Shown here: positions 8,736 to 16,340 of the stretch, in pieces
Layout of the letters: every line of letters starts with the position of its first letter
Position numbering within the stretch: position 1 is the stretch's first letter
NCBI GenBank assembly: GCA_024231695.1
Contig: JAAEQF010000047.1
Span: forward strand, 1 to 42,495
Origin: FCB group bacterium
GTDB taxonomy: Bacteria; Zixibacteria; MSB-5A5; GN15; JAAZOE01
Direction of reading: 5' to 3'
Length of the DNA stretch: 42,495 nucleotides
Notes under the pieces: generated by a model
Database searches by the model: none
The model's input: the letters and a program-made list of their open reading frames with translations, nothing else
What the model was told of the DNA's origin: nothing
Position numbers and translations under genes: made by a program

Positions 8736-9521
8736 TCAAGTAAAGTTCTCCAAATTGGTCGAGGAAATGTCTTCTCCCACATTGCTGACTAAACCAAATA
8801 AGGCCGGCAAGGTAAGAGGGGCGTTTATGAAGGCAAAAACCGAGGTATTGCGATCCCGGGGGATGTGCTCTTCCTCTCCACAGAGAATTACTCGACCGTA
8901 TGGAACGCGAACGTCCTCATGAATATCTTTGGCCAATTTAAGAATACGATCCAAGCCGAGAGAACAATCAAGGACGGTATAATCCGGGCGTAAGGATTCG
9001 ATACGCAGTGAGCACTGGTATTCATTCTCGACAAATTGCATATGACAGTCAAATTCCTTGGCCTGAGCCGTCAGTACCGCCTGCGTCTTATTGCAATCGG
9101 TAACGATCAAAAAACTAATCCGCCGCTCATGCACCAGGGAAAAATACTCACAGTCATCACAAGTGTTTGTGCAAAAAAGTTGAGAATGCCCGGAATCCTT
9201 GGAAAGTTTGGCCAATTCATAACAACGACCGCTTCGCGAACGGTAAACGATGCAGTTGCGGCAACTCTCCAAGATGCCGGTCGAAGGAGCATGGAATTCC
9301 CAGCAAAATTGAAATGGCTTTTTCCCACCCGGCTCGCGTCTATTTTTTTTTCGAGTATCAAGAAATTCAATTAGTGATTTTCGATGAATGCGGTGATGGC
9401 CACCGGGAGTGTGATCTGCTCTGATTTTGCCTGCGCTAATCCACTTGAGAACTGCGTCGGTGGTAACCGAACAATAGGCCGCCACCTCGCCGGTGGTAAA
9501 AACTTCCTTGCCTGGCATCAT
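8736..9521 (-). CDS. HTH (excisionase/MerR-like) regulator with Cys cluster and receiver-like C-terminal domain
   Basis: About 261 residues, counted from the ATG at 9521; a TTG at 9530 is an alternative and no start has a strong Shine-Dalgarno. Residues 5-55 form a helix-turn-helix of the excisionase type (VFTTGEVAAYCSVTTDAVLKW, then GGHHRIHR), which binds DNA through a helix and wing. Next comes a cysteine cluster, CWEF...C..C..YR.R...CYEL...C..TC..C, similar in style to the two-CW or FeS/zinc motifs of other regulators. The C-terminal ~120 residues look like a degenerate receiver (SFLIVTDCNKTQAVL..., DYTVLDCSLG) that lacks a clear acidic pocket. A good promoter lies upstream. It is probably a redox- or metal-responsive transcription factor; the target is unknown. 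Confidence 0.7.
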   Translation of the reverse strand: MMPGKEVFTTGEVAAYCSVTTDAVLKWISAGKIRADHTPGGHHRIHRKSLIEFLDTRKKNRREPGGKKPFQFCWEFHAPSTGILESCRNCIVYRSRSGRCYELAKLSKDSGHSQLFCTNTCDDCEYFSLVHERRISFLIVTDCNKTQAVLTAQAKEFDCHMQFVENEYQCSLRIESLRPDYTVLDCSLGLDRILKLAKDIHEDVRVPYGRVILCGEEEHIPRDRNTSVFAFINAPLTLPALFGLVSNVGEDISSTNLENFT

Positions 9522-9579
9522 ATGAGTCAACCCGACAGTAGATTATTGAAATTATCGTTTATTTTCTTGATTCTCTGGA

Positions 9580-9608
9580 AATATATAAATATTCATGGAT
9601 TCTGTCAA
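9580..9608 (-). promoter_or_regulatory. Sigma70-type promoter for the HTH regulator
   Basis: On the minus strand TTGACA (9603-9608) is followed after exactly 17 bases by TATATT (9580-9585). The predicted start near 9573 is about 50 bases upstream of the regulator's start codon. Confidence 0.65.
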
Positions 9609-10185
9609 TAACTATATTGTATTTTTTTATCCACGGGCAATAGTGGATAGGGATGGGCGGTATATCTGGTAAAAGATACACAACTTGCGAGATGGCCGAC
9701 TCGGCATGCTTGTCCGAATTGCTTGACGACATACGCTAAAACAGCATCGAAAGTAATTCAACAAATTACCAGAATTGGGGTGGGTAACAGCGCCCTCTAT
9801 TGTATTAATTGAGACGACAAAACGCAGATGCATACCGTGCTTTAAAGCGACACGAAAATGGCTCACTACCAATCATAAAAAGGACTGGTTCTGGTGGAAT
9901 GGGTGAGGTCTCTCCGGCTTTCGGAACTCAACTCACTCGTAAAGTAACCTTTAAATTCCTTTCACCTCATTTATGTCAGGAATAGGAGCACCGAGCCCCT
10001 ACAAACGCGAAATGCAGGCTGCGACCAAACTCAATCGCCCCAATATGACTCTCTGCCCGAAGGGTTATTTCCATACCACCTTCTTGGCGGCTATATATGA
10101 TGTCGGTGAGTATCAGAATCGCCCGTATTGCGCCATGCAGTTAATAGAGAGGCAATCGCAGGGCGAAGTCACTACTCAAACGGCC
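9609..10185. other. Long intergenic region without recognisable gene
   Basis: About 580 bases lie between the promoter of the HTH gene and the end of the redox-signalling operon. Open frames here are short, lack ribosome sites and resemble no family I know. The only structure I see is a small stem ATCCAC/GTGGAT (9629-9648) next to a run of T. Confidence 0.4.
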
Positions 10186-10566
10186 TTATCCGAGAAGCTC
10201 TTTGACTTTGTTCAACAAATCTTCATCGTTGACCGGTTTTTCGATATAGGCTGCAGGCGGATTAACCTGACTTCGTGTCGATATGAACCGTTCGAATTCA
10301 GGGGAGACCCCGGTCAATATTATAACCGGGATATCGGATAAAATTTTCGATTCATGCAGATTACGGTACATTCGAATCCCTGATTCCTCGGGCATGGTAA
10401 TATCCAGTGTGATCAGGTTGGGATGTACTTCTTCCGCTTTTTTGAAACCTTCGGAGCCGTTGGGCGCCGAAACGACGTCGTAACCGCTATTTTCAAACAG
10501 TACGGTGAGCCATTTAACAACATCCGGTTCATCGTCGACGACTAATATTTTCTTTTTGTCTGCCAT
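10186..10566 (-). CDS. Single-domain response regulator (CheY-like)
   Basis: A 126-residue protein consisting only of a receiver. The acidic pair is D11/D12, the phospho-accepting residue is D55 in LITLDITMPEESG, the switch threonine is in VIILTG, and the conserved lysine is in YIEKP. It has no DNA-binding or enzymatic output, so it must act by protein contact or phosphotransfer. It is the last gene of a run in which a histidine kinase is surrounded by three receivers, 18 bases after the previous receiver gene. It lacks about ten residues of the usual loop that its sister has after VTG. No clear terminator is visible downstream. Confidence 0.93.
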   Translation of the reverse strand: MADKKKILVVDDEPDVVKWLTVLFENSGYDVVSAPNGSEGFKKAEEVHPNLITLDITMPEESGIRMYRNLHESKILSDIPVIILTGVSPEFERFISTRSQVNPPAAYIEKPVNDEDLLNKVKELLG

Positions 10567-10584
10567 TTGTCTTATCTCCTGCGG

Positions 10585-11109
10585 TCAACTGCTCTTTTTC
10601 TTATTGAGCATTTCTTTTATTTTGCGAAGTGTTTCCGGGTCGGCTTCATCGACCAGGTTTTTGACATTACTCTGAAGTTCGACTTTCTCGGCCAGAATAG
10701 ATTCTTCGGCCGTCGTATCCATACCGAGTATTTTCTTGACAGCGGCCACATAATTGTCCGGTTTGACCGGCTTTTCCAGATAGATTCCCGGTCCGGACAT
10801 GGTCAGCTCTTTCAGGTCGGCCTGACCCAGATCGTCCTGGGCGTGCCCGGTGACAATGATGATCGGTATCTGCGACCATTTAGGATTTTTTGTCAAATCT
10901 CGGTACAACCGCGCGCCTGATTTTTTAGGCATGACCAGATCAAGCGAAATCAGGTCCGGCTTCTGTTTTTCGATAATTTCCAAAGCCTCAATCCCATCGC
11001 AGGCGGTGACGACATTGAAACCGGCTTCCAGCAGGGCCGCCTTCAGAAAATTCCGAACATCCTGCTCGTCATCCACCACGAGGACTGTTTTTACGGCGTC
11101 TTCCGCCAT
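10585..11109 (-). CDS. Response regulator with short helical C-terminal extension
   Basis: A 174-residue protein. The receiver spans residues 6-128 with acidic residues at 13-15, phosphorylation site D57 (LISLDLVMPKKSG), switch threonine in IIIVTG and lysine in YLEKP. The last 45 residues are charged and helical (EKVELQSNVKNLVDEADPETLRKIKEMLNKKK) and show no known output domain. They may be a docking or dimerisation segment. AAGGAG precedes the ATG. The gene lies 10 bases after the kinase stop, so it is co-transcribed with the kinase and very likely receives phosphate from it. Confidence 0.92.
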   Translation of the reverse strand: MAEDAVKTVLVVDDEQDVRNFLKAALLEAGFNVVTACDGIEALEIIEKQKPDLISLDLVMPKKSGARLYRDLTKNPKWSQIPIIIVTGHAQDDLGQADLKELTMSGPGIYLEKPVKPDNYVAAVKKILGMDTTAEESILAEKVELQSNVKNLVDEADPETLRKIKEMLNKKKSS

Positions 11110-11119
11110 GGTGCACTCC

Positions 11120-12610
11120 TTATGCTTTATTATCGTTGTTTCTTATTCTCGTATTTTCGTCATGCAGAGTTATCAGTCGTTTGCGCGGGAATTCCATGCG
11201 GAAGCGCGCGCCGCGACCCGCAGTCGAATCGACGATTATCCGGCCACCATGTTCCTGGACAATTTTGCGGGTGGTTAAAAGACCCAGCCCGGTCCCTTCG
11301 CCTCCTTTGGTAGTGAAAAAGGTCGTAAATATCTTTTTCTTGATTTCATAATCGATCCCAGCGCCGTTGTCGGAAACTTCGAATATCAGTTTGTCGCCTT
11401 TTTCTCTGACCCCGACTGTTACTTCAGTACCTTTCTGTTCACCCATCTGACAGGCATCGATGGCATTGGATACCAGATTGGTCAGGCAGGTATGTATGCC
11501 GTCGGGGTCCAGTGGGGCTTTCTTGATGCGGCCCGTAATCAGGGCCTTGAGTTCGATGCCGGATTGAGCGGCCACGTCTCTATATAAATCGACTATCTCA
11601 TCGACCAAATCAGCCGGTTTGACCATTATTAGAACCGGCAGGCGGCCTTTGGAGAAACTCAGGAAATCCTTGACCAGTGAAGTGGTCTTTGTGAAATTGC
11701 GATCCAGCATCTCCCAGCCTTCGTTGATCATCTCCGAATCGCCTTTTTTGAGGCCGAGACTGACAATATATTTTCCGCCTTCCAGTCCCATCAGGATATT
11801 TTTGATGCTATGGGCCAGACCGGCAACAGTTTGACCGACCGCGCCCAGACGTTCGGCTTCGAGGATATCATGTTCCAGCTTTTTGACGGCGGTAATGTCA
11901 GTGGAGATTTCAATCACATGGCCGACCTGTCCGCCGTCGCGGGCCAAAGGCGAGGTCGAAACCGAGTAATGAATGTCCTGACCACTCCGGCCGGTGCCGA
12001 TTTTATTGGACCGATGAACTTTCCCATCGCGGAAAGTCTTAGTCGCCGGGCAACTGGGGCAGCGTGATTTGCGTCTTTTGTAAACCTCGTAACAGTAACG
12101 GTTGAGGACGTCGCCAAAATTATCGCGAAAGGCTTCGTTAGCCCGCACGATACGGTAATCACGGTCGATGACGGTGATGTAACAAGGTACGCGGTCGAAA
12201 AGAATCTGATATTCTTGTTGCCAGCTTTGGGTACCGGTTACGGTGCGGGTCATCTCCATTACATAATCGCAGCCTTTTTCCGGTTCGTGCGCCAGCGGGA
12301 TCAGATGTCCGACATAGTGAGTCTGACGGCCAAGTTTGTCGATGCCTATAGCGTCGGCCACGACGACCTTGCCGGTTTCGAAGACCCGGGTCGAAGGGCA
12401 ATCATCGCAGGGTCGATGAAGTTTTTTGTAAACGGCATAGCATTTTTTACCACGCCATTGCCCGAAATGACGTTCAAAGCTGTTGTTGGCTTCGATGATA
12501 TTGAAATCCCGGTCGATGACGGCGATATTGAACGGCACCTCATTGAACAAGGTTTTGTACATCATGTCGGTCAGGCGACGCGGTTTGTCCTGGCGAGGCT
12601 CGGGCTTCAT
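11120..12610 (-). CDS. Cytoplasmic histidine kinase with two Cys-bearing PAS domains
   Basis: A 496-residue kinase without membrane segments. PAS domain 1 covers about residues 15-125 and PAS 2 about 133-242. Each carries a cysteine motif with identical spacing: C57-x10-C68-xx-C71-P and C173-x10-C184-xx-C187-P. The motifs could hold a metal or FeS cluster, or form disulfides. The dimerisation helix has the phospho-accepting H267 (GLAHSIKNIL). The ATPase domain has the N box (NLVSNAIDAC), G1 (DNGAGID) and G2 (GGEGTGLGL). It overlaps the preceding receiver gene by 4 bases (ATGA), indicating translational coupling, and is followed by two receiver genes. Its position in the redox operon suggests that it senses redox state or the activity of that complex. 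Confidence 0.93.
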   Translation of the reverse strand: MKPEPRQDKPRRLTDMMYKTLFNEVPFNIAVIDRDFNIIEANNSFERHFGQWRGKKCYAVYKKLHRPCDDCPSTRVFETGKVVVADAIGIDKLGRQTHYVGHLIPLAHEPEKGCDYVMEMTRTVTGTQSWQQEYQILFDRVPCYITVIDRDYRIVRANEAFRDNFGDVLNRYCYEVYKRRKSRCPSCPATKTFRDGKVHRSNKIGTGRSGQDIHYSVSTSPLARDGGQVGHVIEISTDITAVKKLEHDILEAERLGAVGQTVAGLAHSIKNILMGLEGGKYIVSLGLKKGDSEMINEGWEMLDRNFTKTTSLVKDFLSFSKGRLPVLIMVKPADLVDEIVDLYRDVAAQSGIELKALITGRIKKAPLDPDGIHTCLTNLVSNAIDACQMGEQKGTEVTVGVREKGDKLIFEVSDNGAGIDYEIKKKIFTTFFTTKGGEGTGLGLLTTRKIVQEHGGRIIVDSTAGRGARFRMEFPRKRLITLHDENTRIRNNDNKA

Positions 12611-13020
12611 CGTTTACGCCCTTTCCAGGTCATTGACGATTTGATCAGGCGTTTGACCGTACGGACAAACTCTTCCACGTCGATCGGCTTTTCAAAGAAG
12701 CATTCCGGCGGCGGTATCTCATCGTCCGGGACAAAAGAATGGATATCAAATTCGCCGTCGGTAGTCACTCCACTGATTATGATAACCGGAATGTGTTTCC
12801 GGTTGTCTCCTCCGCGCAAATGAGTATAAAACGTCAGGCCCGATTTTTTCGGCATCATTATGTCCAAACAGATCAGATCGGGACAAAAACGGTCGAGCTT
12901 CTCCATCCCGTCATCGACGCTGTTAGCCACCTGTGCTTCGAAACCGTTGGCCTGCAGGGCCATCTCCAGATAGGTGGACACATCGGGCTCATCATCAATT
13001 ATCAGAACTTTGCCGCTCAT
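12607..13020 (-). CDS. Single-domain response regulator
   Basis: A 137-residue receiver without output domain. Acidic residues are D9/D10, the phosphorylation site is D53 (LICLDIMMPKKSG), and a serine (VIIISG) stands in the switch threonine place. The conserved lysine is in FFEKP. There is an insert of about ten residues before that lysine (HSFVPDDEIPPPE). The gene starts inside the last 26 bases of the NrfD-cytochrome gene and ends overlapping the kinase start, so electron-transfer and signalling genes are physically coupled in one transcript. The family is certain; the partner is inferred to be the adjacent kinase. Confidence 0.92.
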   Translation of the reverse strand: MSGKVLIIDDEPDVSTYLEMALQANGFEAQVANSVDDGMEKLDRFCPDLICLDIMMPKKSGLTFYTHLRGGDNRKHIPVIIISGVTTDGEFDIHSFVPDDEIPPPECFFEKPIDVEEFVRTVKRLIKSSMTWKGRKR

Positions 13021-14875
13021 TCAATTCTCCCGGGTCAGGCAAAATGACATTGTTTATACCGAGCTCATAATCTTCAATTCGCACGCCATCTTTCAGGATG
13101 TCCGGCGGAAGGCCGGCATGGCAGGTGGGACAGAGAGCCAGTTTAGCCCGGTTTTCGTTTTCGGCCGCTTTCTGCCGGTGGCAGACAATGCAATTGCGAT
13201 GCATGACGTCCACATAGGACGGCGCCAGATAGCTCTCGACGGCGATTTTTGTCCCTTCCGGATAAAGGTCAAGATGGCAGTCATTACAGGTTTTTGCCGA
13301 TTCTTTTTGCCGTTCTTGTTCGGGTGCGTGGCAGTCAAGACAGGCCAAGTTGCCTCCGTTTTCGTCCGCATGCCAATCATGATTGAAAACGTCGTTAACG
13401 GAGTACATACTGCGATGGCATTCCCAGCAGCCACTCTCTTTATCGCCGGGCAAATTCATATGATGACAACCGACACAAGAGGTAGTTCCGCCCAAGCTGT
13501 CGATATGGGCGGCATGATTGAATCCGGTGCCATAACCGTCATGGTTGCCGTCGATATAAAGTACATCTCCTCCCCGGGCTTTATGAGCCGGTGTAGGATC
13601 GACACCCTGACTGGCTATCTTATCATCCGGGATGAATGCGAAACCAAGGGCAAAACTGAGGACAAAGGCCAGCGAATACCGAGTTCGGGCGGCCGTACCG
13701 GGGACTCCCAGCCAGACCCGCGAGGAATAGTCGAATTCCGGCCGGGCGTGGGCGTCAGCTTCCGGATGCGAAGGGCGGCTTTCCCAGATATGAAGTTTTT
13801 CGATGGCGAAGAGAAAGACCAGACCGGCCGCGGAAACCACGCCGAGGCTGATGGCGATTTCCATCCAGGATGGTATATATGTGCTCCCGGTGGAGCTGAC
13901 CATGGTCAGGCCACCGACATTGATCCGGTTGAAGATCATTCCGAAAACCACCAGAAACGATCCGGTCCACTGTCCGCCGGAACTGCCTCGCAGGCGAGGT
14001 ACAGAGAAGATGATTATGGGGATGATGACCGAGATCAACATCTCCAGAATAAAGAGATTGCCTTCCCAAGTTCCGGCGAAAATCAAACCCATTTCCCCGG
14101 AGGCGGCGATGTCGGCGATTTTGATCAGAAAGTAGACAGCCAGCACCCATACGGCGGCTTTCATCAGACCCGACACCAGATCGTTTTCCGGTTTGCGTCG
14201 GTACAACCAGTGGGAAGCCAGGCTTTCCAGTGAAACCATCATCAACCCCAATGCTACCGCCGAGATGAAAAACATTACCGGCATTATCGGGGAATACCAA
14301 AGTGGGTGCATTTTGTATGGCATAATGAGAAACAGCGATCCGAGTGATGATTGGTGCAGGGTCGAGAGCATAATTCCCAGCAGAACCAAAGGGAAACGCA
14401 ATCTCATTATGAACGATCGGATTTTGGCGTAGCGGCTGAACTCCTCGAGCGGCACAGGACTGAATTCCAGCAGCAGGACGGTAGTGTAGAGCATGACGCA
14501 CCAGCCGACCTCGAACAGGGGCGAGTGAGGGTTCCAAAAGACGATCATATGCCAGATGTTCCAGGGCAAACCCAGATCGAACATCAATCCGCAAACTACG
14601 GCTATATAACCGAGAAAGGCGGTCAGAACGGCCGGCTTAACCAGTGGATGGTATTTCTCGCGTTTGAACATATAAAAGATGGCGGTCATGACAAAGCCGC
14701 CGCCGGCCAAAGCGACTCCGGCCATGACGTCAAAACCGATCCAGATTCCCCAGGGGGTGGTATCGGTAAGATTGGTCGTGGCTCCAAGGCCGAAAATGAA
14801 GCGGGTGATGCCGACGGCAGCGGCCAGCCCGGTCAGCATCCATAGAACGGTTTTAGTATTGCGCACTCTGTTCAT
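12995..14875 (-). CDS. NrfD/DsrP-type quinone-interacting membrane protein fused to a hexaheme cytochrome c
   Basis: A 626-residue fusion. Residues 8-360 form an NrfD/HmcC/DsrP-like integral membrane domain with about ten helices. This type of subunit exchanges electrons with menaquinone and sits beside a four-cluster ferredoxin. An extra hydrophobic segment (RYSLAFVLSFALGFAFIP, about 399-416) then leads into a soluble domain with six CxxCH heme sites, at residues 467, 483, 512, 530, 562 and 582, plus further His residues for distal ligation. That segment probably acts as an internal signal anchor delivering the heme domain to the periplasm. In Hmc, Tmc and Dsr complexes the NrfD-type and cytochrome subunits are normally separate proteins. 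It overlaps the ferredoxin gene by one base and the receiver gene by 26. Confidence 0.9.
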   Translation of the reverse strand: MNRVRNTKTVLWMLTGLAAAVGITRFIFGLGATTNLTDTTPWGIWIGFDVMAGVALAGGGFVMTAIFYMFKREKYHPLVKPAVLTAFLGYIAVVCGLMFDLGLPWNIWHMIVFWNPHSPLFEVGWCVMLYTTVLLLEFSPVPLEEFSRYAKIRSFIMRLRFPLVLLGIMLSTLHQSSLGSLFLIMPYKMHPLWYSPIMPVMFFISAVALGLMMVSLESLASHWLYRRKPENDLVSGLMKAAVWVLAVYFLIKIADIAASGEMGLIFAGTWEGNLFILEMLISVIIPIIIFSVPRLRGSSGGQWTGSFLVVFGMIFNRINVGGLTMVSSTGSTYIPSWMEIAISLGVVSAAGLVFLFAIEKLHIWESRPSHPEADAHARPEFDYSSRVWLGVPGTAARTRYSLAFVLSFALGFAFIPDDKIASQGVDPTPAHKARGGDVLYIDGNHDGYGTGFNHAAHIDSLGGTTSCVGCHHMNLPGDKESGCWECHRSMYSVNDVFNHDWHADENGGNLACLDCHAPEQERQKESAKTCNDCHLDLYPEGTKIAVESYLAPSYVDVMHRNCIVCHRQKAAENENRAKLALCPTCHAGLPPDILKDGVRIEDYELGINNVILPDPGELNERQSSDN

Positions 14876-15636
14876 TATTCGTCCTCGTCGCTGTGGTTAT
14901 TTCCGGTCAGCTTCATCCGCCGACGGATAATCCAATTTATCCCGTACATCACTCCACCCATCCCGGCAAAAGCGAAGGGTACCGATTTCATGGCCAGACG
15001 GGTGGTTTCTGGCAGCGGCGTAGTACCGCTACGGGCACCGTAGGTGAGAAAACCAAGGTCGATATCAGAGACATACAAAACCGAAGTTCCCCCGAACTCA
15101 TGCTCGCCCCAGACGCGATTAATATATTTGTCCGGACTGGCGACGATGCGCGTGTGTCCTTCGGCAATCAACTTATCCCGATCTCCGAAAACAGTCGCTC
15201 CCGTTGGGCAGGCTTCGGTGCAGGCCGGTTGTCCACCCTTTTTTATTTTTTCGAAACAGAGTATGCATTTGCGCACGTAGGGAACGGGTTGATCCCAGTC
15301 ATAACGAGGGATACCGTAAGGACAGGCCATCATGCAATAGCGGCAGCCGAGGCATTTGTCTCCGTCATAAACAACCGCTCCTTCGGCTGTCTTGTGCAGG
15401 GCGCCCACCGGGCAGGCGGAAGCGCAGGCCGGTTCCAGGCAATGGCGACATTGTTTGCGGATATAATGCCCGTCCGGTTTGCGGATGATCGAAGTCCAGT
15501 TTTGGGCCGATAAACCATCATTTTTCTGCCAGATATGCGGCCGATCAGGTTCCAGCTCGTTGCTTTCCTTGCAGGCGGCCACGCATTCCAGACAGCCGAT
15601 GCATTTGGTGATGTCGGTTAATATAGCTGCGCTCAT
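14875..15636 (-). CDS. Four-cluster [4Fe-4S] ferredoxin subunit (HmcB/DsrO/NrfC-like)
   Basis: A 253-residue electron-transfer subunit with sixteen cysteines in four sets: C12/15/18/22, C63/66/71/75, C95/98/101/105 and C124/127/139/143. This is the pattern of the DMSO-reductase-type iron-sulfur subunit. No Tat or Sec signal is present at the N-terminus, unlike DsrO or many HybA proteins. A single hydrophobic segment (about 213-232, PFAFAGMGGVMYGINWII) followed by RRR would anchor the C-terminus. The side of the membrane it works on is therefore uncertain. It overlaps both neighbours (4 bases with the cytochrome b gene, 1 base with the NrfD fusion) and should link the CCG/cytochrome b module to the NrfD domain. 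Confidence 0.93.
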   Translation of the reverse strand: MSAAILTDITKCIGCLECVAACKESNELEPDRPHIWQKNDGLSAQNWTSIIRKPDGHYIRKQCRHCLEPACASACPVGALHKTAEGAVVYDGDKCLGCRYCMMACPYGIPRYDWDQPVPYVRKCILCFEKIKKGGQPACTEACPTGATVFGDRDKLIAEGHTRIVASPDKYINRVWGEHEFGGTSVLYVSDIDLGFLTYGARSGTTPLPETTRLAMKSVPFAFAGMGGVMYGINWIIRRRMKLTGNNHSDEDE

Positions 15637-16337
15637 ACCGGGGCTCCTTTCTTGTTCAGAGTCGTACAGACATCATCATCGGTGTCGGCCGGAAAGCGCC
15701 AGGCCAGATTGGAAATGATCTGCGACAGGGGCATCAATATGCAATGGGCGATTTTAGTGAAAGGCATCAACAGGAAGATAACGTCGGCCGAAAGGATGTG
15801 AATCAACATCAATGTCTGATAACCGGATGGACTGAGACTGACGCTGGCGCAGGCGAAACCGGAAACGAAAGGCATTATAATCAGAATCGGCCAGAGGTAA
15901 TCCTGCTTGCGGCTGATAAAACGAGAAGTTTGGCTGAAGATGCGCCCGAGGAACAGGCCAATGGCACAGACGATAGTGATAACTGTCAATACATCGGCTG
16001 TCGGCTTAGGCAGGGTGGGCCAGGCGATACCGATAGCCTTGTGCCACAGCTCGACATGAGCAAAAAGAAAAATCGGAACCAGCAATAGTCCGACATGAAA
16101 GAATATGGATAGAAGGCTATAAGCAGGTCGATTGGCCAATGCGCGGTTAAAAGGAAAGAGCCATTTGAATGTACGCCGAATAATGAAATTCCAGGGCAGG
16201 GTCGTGTCTCCGGCACGCCGGTAGGCGACGATGATGGCAATCAGATCGATGATCAAAATTCGTAAAAGGCCCAAAAGCATCACCGCCAAACTGAAGCGAA
16301 AGAGCGGTCCGCGGGCAAAATCAAGAATATTCTCCAT
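15633..16337 (-). CDS. NarI/DsrM-like membrane cytochrome b subunit
   Basis: A 234-residue protein with about five hydrophobic helices (near residues 12-38, 72-94, 114-134, 148-168 and 175-195). Histidines suited to heme b ligation lie within or beside them (H81, H94, H180, H198). It matches the NarI-like gamma subunits of the Tmc, Hmc and Dsr complexes, which pass electrons between membrane quinone and the HdrD-like FeS subunit. GGAGGAG lies upstream of the ATG at 16337, and only three bases separate it from the CCG-domain gene, so the two subunits are surely made together. Direction of electron flow cannot be read from the sequence. Confidence 0.88.
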   Translation of the reverse strand: MENILDFARGPLFRFSLAVMLLGLLRILIIDLIAIIVAYRRAGDTTLPWNFIIRRTFKWLFPFNRALANRPAYSLLSIFFHVGLLLVPIFLFAHVELWHKAIGIAWPTLPKPTADVLTVITIVCAIGLFLGRIFSQTSRFISRKQDYLWPILIIMPFVSGFACASVSLSPSGYQTLMLIHILSADVIFLLMPFTKIAHCILMPLSQIISNLAWRFPADTDDDVCTTLNKKGAPV

Positions 16338-16340
16338 TGT

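Noticed and set aside
9627-10341. Two small open frames in the long intergenic gap
   Set aside because: No ribosome sites and no resemblance to known families; one overlaps the end of a receiver gene.
12974-14233. Long plus-strand open frame antisense to the NrfD-cytochrome gene
   Set aside because: It lies opposite a gene with clear membrane helices and heme motifs and has no recognisable domain; a shadow of the coding strand.
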